Shown here one piece after another: positions 15,774-19,336 of a DNA stretch of 19,336 nucleotides. This DNA is from an uncultured Streptococcus sp. (GTDB lineage: Bacteria; Bacillota; Bacilli; Lactobacillales; Streptococcaceae), in assembly GCA_902470035.1 (NCBI GenBank), contig CABREZ010000011.1, forward strand, positions 1 through 19,336, read 5' to 3'. Numbering within the stretch: position 1 is the first letter of the stretch; the number at the start of each line of letters is the position of its first letter. The notes beneath the pieces were generated by a model, which was not told the DNA's origin, searched no databases, and worked only from the letters and a program-made list of their open reading frames with translations. Position numbers and translations under genes: made by a program.

Positions 15774-15878
15774 TCAGTCTATTATACCACAAACCCCATC
15801 ATTTGCACATAGTAAGAGATAGTAGGAATCATTTGACCACAAAAAATCGCATAAAACCAAGCTGTTGTCACCTCCTTT
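15774..15878 (-). other. Orphan perfect Shine-Dalgarno with tiny open frames
   Basis: On the minus strand AAAGGAGGTGA (15878-15868) is an 11-base perfect complement of the 16S 3' end, but no known gene follows. A TTG at 15860 opens 28 codons ending in TGA at 15776-15774. A GTG overlapping the site (15871) opens 29 hydrophobic codons (TTAWFYAIFCGQMIPT...) ending in the TAA inside the prfB -10. An ATG 18 nt downstream gives only 7 codons. None has an ideal start and spacing, so coding is unproven. Confidence 0.25.
15781..15791 (-). promoter_or_regulatory. prfB-ftsEX extended -10 promoter
   Basis: TGTGGTATAAT is a full match to the extended -10 consensus. The sequence 17 bp upstream (TGTGCA) is a poor -35. 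The predicted leader of about 20 nt carries the AGAGG site of prfB. Confidence 0.75.
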
Positions 15879-15905
15879 GTTACATAATTGTTAGATTTGT
15901 TACAT
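15876..15905 (+). repeat. Direct repeat TTTGTTACAT with 20-bp period
   Basis: TTTGTTACAT occurs exactly at 15876-15885 and 15896-15905. A further TTGTTA lies between them (15888-15893), putting related hexamers roughly one helical turn apart. The array lies 35-75 bp upstream of the metallophosphoesterase start and could bind a regulator; this is inference. Confidence 0.4.
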
Positions 15906-15934
15906 GTTAGTTAACTTTCTTTTTCTTATCAACT

Positions 15935-15945
15935 TATGATACACT
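15935..15945 (+). promoter_or_regulatory. Extended -10 promoter of the metallophosphoesterase gene (leaderless)
   Basis: TATGATACACT has the TATGN extension and four of six bases of TATAAT. Six bases (AGTGAT) separate it from the ATG at 15952, so the predicted start is the A of the start codon. No Shine-Dalgarno or clear -35 is present. Confidence 0.6.
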
Positions 15946-15951
15946 AGTGAT

Positions 15952-16809
15952 ATGACACGTATTGGTTTTATGAGTGACCTACACCTGGATTCCAATCAGT
16001 TTGGCGAGACCGAACGCATGCAACTCCATCAGGTCCTAAAAGAAGAACAAATTGATCACCTTCATCTAGCTGGCGACATTTCCAATGACTTTAAGCAGAT
16101 AAGTCTCCCCTTTATTCAGGACCTCCAAAGACAGATTCCTGTCTCCTTTAACCTGGGTAATCACGATATGCTATCTCTTTCAGAAGCAGAAATCAAACAG
16201 TACGATTTTCAAGTCCAGACCTTTGGGGATAGCCATTTAGTCAGTCTTGCTGGTTGGTACGATTATAGCTTTGTCCCTGAAAAGAGCACGGAGGCCCACC
16301 TGCGTACTAAAAATACTTTCTGGTTTGATCGAAGATTGGAACGTCCTTTCGATGATCAAACCATCACGCAAGAAGTCCTCTCCCAATTGGATCAGGTCCT
16401 CGCTTCTTTAGATGGTAGAATCATCGTCGCTCTTCACTTTGTTCCCCATAAGGACTTTCTCATTAGCCACCCCTACTTTCAGAAATTCAATGCCTTCTTA
16501 GGCAGTCAAGTTTTTCACGATCTCTTTATAAAACATAAGGTATCGGACGTGGTCTTTGGCCACTTGCACCATCGCCATCCTTCCAGAGTCATCGATGGCA
16601 TCCAATACTTCACGAGACCCTTAGGCTATATCCGTGAGTGGCAACTGACAGAAGACTTTTTCAAGGATTTTCCTCAGTACAAGATTCCCCAAATGTATCG
16701 TCTTCATAAACGCTACAATGCAGTGAAAGACTTAGCTGAATTTCATCAATACAAAAGACAACATTTAGCAAGCGAATTTCGTCAGGCTTTAACCATCCTT
16801 GACTGCTAA
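15952..16809 (+). CDS. Calcineurin-like metallophosphoesterase
   Basis: This 285-residue cytoplasmic protein has the full metallophosphoesterase motif set: SDLHLD (Asp9, His11), AGDISND (Asp42), LGNHD (Asn70, His71), ALHFVPH (His162) and FGHLHHRH (His204, His206). These bind two metal ions for phosphoester hydrolysis. The substrate is unknown; the family covers nucleic-acid, cyclic-nucleotide and protein phosphatases. The ATG at 15952 is the only start that keeps the first beta strand (TRIGFMSD); it has no ribosome binding site and lies 6 nt after an extended -10. The gene is monocistronic, divergent from prfB and convergent with the aquaporin. Confidence 0.92.
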   Translation: MTRIGFMSDLHLDSNQFGETERMQLHQVLKEEQIDHLHLAGDISNDFKQISLPFIQDLQRQIPVSFNLGNHDMLSLSEAEIKQYDFQVQTFGDSHLVSLAGWYDYSFVPEKSTEAHLRTKNTFWFDRRLERPFDDQTITQEVLSQLDQVLASLDGRIIVALHFVPHKDFLISHPYFQKFNAFLGSQVFHDLFIKHKVSDVVFGHLHHRHPSRVIDGIQYFTRPLGYIREWQLTEDFFKDFPQYKIPQMYRLHKRYNAVKDLAEFHQYKRQHLASEFRQALTILDC

Positions 16810-16813
16810 AAAG

Positions 16814-16849
16814 AAAAGATTTCGACCCCATAGGGAATCGAAATCTTTT
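16814..16849. terminator. Bidirectional terminator between metallophosphoesterase and aquaporin genes
   Basis: AAAAGATTTCGA pairs with TCGAAATCTTTT (12 bp), with an inner CCC/GGG stem after a small internal loop. A T run follows on the plus strand (to 16851) and a T-rich run on the minus strand. The aquaporin stop codon is 15 nt away. Confidence 0.9.
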
Positions 16850-16863
16850 TTCGTTAAAATTGC

Positions 16864-17532
16864 TTATGCTTCTGTTTCAAGGAGATTCTTTGCAACAAGG
16901 GCTGCCAAGACACCACCAACGATTGGAGCAAGGATAAAGATCCAAATTTGTTGAAGGGCTGCACCACCTACAAAGAGAGCAGGAGCCAAGCTACGAGCTG
17001 GGTTAACAGAAAGACCTGTAATGTTCAAACCAACAAGAATGATCAAGGTCAAGCTCAAACCGATCACAAGACCAGCGATCTTCCCGTTTCCTTTAGAAGC
17101 TGATGTCACTGTCATGATGACCAAGATAAAGATAAAGGAAGCAATCACTTCAAACAAGAAACCGCCAAATGGAGTCACTCCTTTAGCCAAGGCATTTTCA
17201 CCAAGACTAGCTGTTGACATACCTGAATTGGACAAAAGGAAGAAGACAGAAACAGTCGCAATGAAAGCTCCCACTACTTGCGCCACAATGTAATTGACCA
17301 AGTCTTTTGAAGACAAGCGTTTGTTTACAAACATAGCAATGGAAACAGCTGGGTTCAAGTGAGCACCAGAAACAGTCCCAATGGAGTATGCAGCTGCAAC
17401 AATTGACAAACCGAATGCCAAGGCAATTCCTAAATGCCCTAGTCCTTCAGTTCCATTTCCAAAAACATCTGCGCCAGTCCCGAGAAAGACAAGCATAAAT
17501 GTGCCGATTACTTCAGCAAAAAACTTTTTCAT
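16864..17532 (-). CDS. Aquaporin (MIP family), possible peroxiporin
   Basis: This 222-residue major intrinsic protein has six membrane segments and two NPA half-helices (SGAHLNPAV, 60-62; LSVNPARS, 177-179). The usual Arg follows the second NPA (Arg180). Aligned without gaps to E. coli AqpZ around the NPA boxes, the aromatic/arginine filter reads Phe40, Ile165, Leu174, Arg180; AqpZ has His and Thr at the middle two positions. The loss of His argues against a strict water channel. A streptococcal aquaporin (So-AqpA of S. oligofermentans) has been described as a hydrogen peroxide exporter, which makes that role plausible here. The ATG at 17532 has an AAAGGAAA site. A longer frame to 17619 runs through the promoter and is rejected. 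Confidence 0.93.
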   Translation of the reverse strand: MKKFFAEVIGTFMLVFLGTGADVFGNGTEGLGHLGIALAFGLSIVAAAYSIGTVSGAHLNPAVSIAMFVNKRLSSKDLVNYIVAQVVGAFIATVSVFFLLSNSGMSTASLGENALAKGVTPFGGFLFEVIASFIFILVIMTVTSASKGNGKIAGLVIGLSLTLIILVGLNITGLSVNPARSLAPALFVGGAALQQIWIFILAPIVGGVLAALVAKNLLETEA

Positions 17533-17563
17533 AATATAGTTTCCTTTCTTCAAACTGTTGTCT

Positions 17564-17592
17564 AGTTTATCAAAAATCAAGTCTGGGCTCAA
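17564..17592 (-). promoter_or_regulatory. Aquaporin promoter
   Basis: On the minus strand TTGAGC (17587-17592) and TAAACT (17564-17569) are spaced 17 bp, with a TG one base before the -10. The leader would be about 25 nt and carries the AAAGGAAA site. The -35 overlaps an inverted repeat. Confidence 0.55.
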
Positions 17593-17607
17593 GAAATATG
17601 CCCAGAC
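17581..17607. repeat. Perfect inverted repeat over the aquaporin -35 (possible operator)
   Basis: GTCTGGGC (17581-17588) and GCCCAGAC (17600-17607) are perfect 8-bp inverted arms separated by 11 bp. The predicted -35 begins in the spacer and ends in the promoter-proximal arm. Centre-to-centre arm distance is 19 bp, near two helical turns, as for a dimeric repressor site. It is poorly placed to be a terminator for the ATPase gene, which has its own. Confidence 0.45.
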
Positions 17608-17623
17608 ACCTCTGCACACAAAA

Positions 17624-17647
17624 AAAAGCCATCCGAAGATGACTTTT
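17624..17647 (-). terminator. Terminator of the P-type ATPase gene
   Basis: As minus-strand RNA, a 10-bp stem (one U-G pair) closes on a C-UUCG-G tetraloop, an unusually stable form, and is followed by eight T. It starts 6 nt after the ATPase stop codon and separates it from the aquaporin gene. Confidence 0.92.
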
Positions 17648-17653
17648 CAATGC

Positions 17654-19336
17654 TTAAATGGCGTTTTTATCTTTTCCGAGTGCTCGTTGAACAGCTTTAA
17701 CGATTTCAACCAAAACAACAATCATAAGGGCACCTACAGCAACAACCAACCATTGTGTCAAGCTCAAATGAGACACGTGGAAGAGTTTATTGAATCCAGG
17801 TACCATAATGGTCGCCATTAAAAGAATGAAGGCAACTGGGATAGACCAGTTAAAGGTCTTGTTCTTGAATAGTCCCACTTTAAAGATGGATTGGTAAACG
17901 GATTTAACGTTAAAGGCATGGAGCAATTGGATCAATCCAAGAGTTGCAAAGGCCATAGTCAATGCGTCAGCATGGATTTCTGCACGAGTAGAGTGTTCAG
18001 GAGAAATCAAAGCCCAACCATAGACACCAAGAACTAGCATAGTTTGGAAGATCCCTTGATAAAGGATAGCCCCAAAGACACCACCATCAAAGAAGTTAGA
18101 CTTACGACCACGAGGTTTGTGGGTCATAACGCCTGGCTCAGCAGGCTCTACCCCAAGAGCGATAGCTGGTAAAGTATCAGTTACCAAGTTGATCCAGAGA
18201 AGATGCACTGGTTGCAACACATCCCAACCAAAGAGGGTTGCAAAGAAAATCGTGAAGACCTCAGCCATATTGGCAGACAAGAGGTATTGGATGGATTTTT
18301 GGATATTGGAGAAGACCTTACGTCCTTCTTCTACTGCTACAATAATAGTGGCGAAGTTATCATCGGCAAGGACCATATCCGAAGCCCCCTTAGAAACTTC
18401 TGTACCTGTAATCCCCATACCGATACCAATATCTGCTGTCTTAAGTGATGGCGCATCGTTAACTCCATCACCAGTCATGGCAACAACCTTGCCTTCTTTT
18501 TGCCAGGCTTTCACGATCCGAACCTTATGTTCAGGTGATACACGAGCGTATACAGAGTATTGTTTGAAGACTTTTTGGAATTCTTCATCAGAGAGTTCGT
18601 TCAACTCAGCACCAGTGAGGACATGGTCTTCTGTATCATTTGGATCAATGATCCCCAAACGTTTGGCAATAGCTTCTGCTGTATCTTGGTGGTCACCCGT
18701 GATCATGATCGGACGGATGCCCGCTTCCTTAGCGACACGAACAGCTTCTGCAGCTTCTGGACGCTCAGGGTCGATCATGCCGACCAAACCAGAAAAGATG
18801 AGGTCAGATTCAACAATTTCAGATTCCAAGGTTGGAATTTCCTTACTTGTCTTATAAGCCATCATCAAGACACGAAGGGCTTGTTTAGCTAAGTCTTTGT
18901 TAGTAGCAAGGATAGCATTTTTATCTTCTTCTGTGATGGGGCGAACTTCCCCATTGACTTCAATACGAGTCACGCGCTTGAGCAATTGGTCAGGGGCACC
19001 CTTGACAGCGATAAAGTAAGAACCATCTGCTTCCTTATGAATGGTAGACATGAGCTTACGGTCTGAGTCAAATGGCAATTCAGCCACACGTGGCTCATCC
19101 TTCAAGACTTCACGAACATCAAAGTTGTGGTCCAAACCAAACTGTACAAGAGCTGTCTCAGTTGGATCCCCAATCAGCTTGCCAGATGGATCCACCTTGG
19201 TGTCATTTGCAAAGTTCATGATACGAAGGGTATTGTTGCTAGCAGCAATCTCGGATGCTGAGCTTTGCAATTGACCGTTGGTATAAACTTTTTCAACCGT
19301 CATTTGGTTCATAGTCAAAGTACCTGTTTTATCAGA
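17654..19336 (-). CDS. P2-type Ca2+-transporting ATPase, C-terminal 560 residues (cut by window edge)
   Basis: This is a cation pump of the SERCA-like P2A type. The reading frame enters at the window edge exactly in the phosphorylation motif SDKTGTLT, whose Asp (codon 19333-19331) is phosphorylated; the N-terminal domains and first four membrane helices lie outside. Visible are KGAPDQLL in the nucleotide domain, MITGDHQDTA and MTGDGVNDAPSL in the P domain, and six C-terminal membrane segments. M5 (LLSANMAEVFTIFF) keeps the SERCA-like Asn and Glu; M6 (WINLVTDTLPAIALG) keeps Asn, Thr and Asp, which are Ca2+ ligands in SERCA. Export of Ca2+ is therefore likely; pneumococcus has a Ca2+ exporter of this type (CaxP). 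There is no sign of a break in the visible part. Confidence 0.93.
   Translation of the reverse strand, partial: SDKTGTLTMNQMTVEKVYTNGQLQSSASEIAASNNTLRIMNFANDTKVDPSGKLIGDPTETALVQFGLDHNFDVREVLKDEPRVAELPFDSDRKLMSTIHKEADGSYFIAVKGAPDQLLKRVTRIEVNGEVRPITEEDKNAILATNKDLAKQALRVLMMAYKTSKEIPTLESEIVESDLIFSGLVGMIDPERPEAAEAVRVAKEAGIRPIMITGDHQDTAEAIAKRLGIIDPNDTEDHVLTGAELNELSDEEFQKVFKQYSVYARVSPEHKVRIVKAWQKEGKVVAMTGDGVNDAPSLKTADIGIGMGITGTEVSKGASDMVLADDNFATIIVAVEEGRKVFSNIQKSIQYLLSANMAEVFTIFFATLFGWDVLQPVHLLWINLVTDTLPAIALGVEPAEPGVMTHKPRGRKSNFFDGGVFGAILYQGIFQTMLVLGVYGWALISPEHSTRAEIHADALTMAFATLGLIQLLHAFNVKSVYQSIFKVGLFKNKTFNWSIPVAFILLMATIMVPGFNKLFHVSHLSLTQWLVVAVGALMIVVLVEIVKAVQRALGKDKNAI

Noticed and set aside
17581..17607. 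Inverted repeat as a second terminator of the ATPase gene
   Set aside because: Reading on the minus strand, the true terminator with a UUCG loop lies upstream at 17624-17647, and this repeat overlaps a plausible promoter. An operator is the better guess.
17533..17619. 29-codon N-terminal extension of the aquaporin
   Set aside because: It runs through the predicted promoter and inverted repeat, and the polypeptide is unlike any aquaporin N-terminus.
18117..18857. 246-codon open frame on the plus strand
   Set aside because: It lies wholly antisense to the P-type ATPase, has low-complexity Ser/Thr/Ile-rich composition with no family resemblance, and no ribosome binding site. It reflects the codon use of the real gene.

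Overview
The window is chromosomal housekeeping DNA from a low-GC Gram-positive coccus, almost certainly a viridans-group Streptococcus. The support is enolase, EzrA, RodA, FtsEX and GyrB of streptococcal type and length, AAAGGAG-type ribosome binding sites, and many extended -10 promoters (TRTGNTATAAT). The species cannot be fixed from sequence alone. No phage, insertion sequence, CRISPR array, tRNA or rRNA was seen. No stretch over 300 bases lacks a gene.

Layout. Positions 1-460 (-) hold the 5' part of eno. It is divergent from a DUF1694/YueI-family gene at 647-1090 (+). Convergent to that is glycerate kinase (1148-2266, -). Next come ezrA (2362-4086, -), gyrB (4173-6122, -) and a HAD phosphatase-like gene (6135-6698, -). 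A second minus-strand operon reads dinG (12166-9707), a YeiH/UPF0324 membrane protein (9705-8698), rodA (8681-7437) and a DJ-1/PfpI protein (7435-6878), with gaps of 1 to 16 nt. A metallo-beta-lactamase-fold hydrolase (12326-12967, +) is divergent from dinG. The prfB-ftsE-ftsX operon (15754-13005, -) follows; prfB keeps its programmed +1 frameshift. It is divergent from a metallophosphoesterase (15952-16809, +). An aquaporin (17532-16864, -) and the C-terminal part of a Ca2+-type P-type ATPase (19336-17654, -, cut by the window edge at its phosphorylation motif) end the window. Six intrinsic terminators separate these units, three of them bidirectional between convergent genes.

Much of the content serves growth and division: RodA elongates peptidoglycan, EzrA organises the FtsZ ring, and FtsEX activates septal hydrolysis. 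GyrB and DinG act on DNA, and RF2 terminates translation.

The strongest non-routine signal is in the starts of four genes (DUF1694, HAD, dinG, metallophosphoesterase). Each start codon lies 6-10 nt downstream of a good extended -10 element with no Shine-Dalgarno site between, so the mRNAs should be leaderless or nearly so. Other points are an orphan perfect Shine-Dalgarno followed by tiny hydrophobic frames and a 20-bp-period direct repeat between prfB and the metallophosphoesterase; a perfect inverted repeat over the aquaporin promoter with an unusual pore filter in its protein; a HAD protein lacking the second motif-I aspartate; and a glycerate kinase stop codon in a terminator loop. I found no convincing wholly new multi-gene system.
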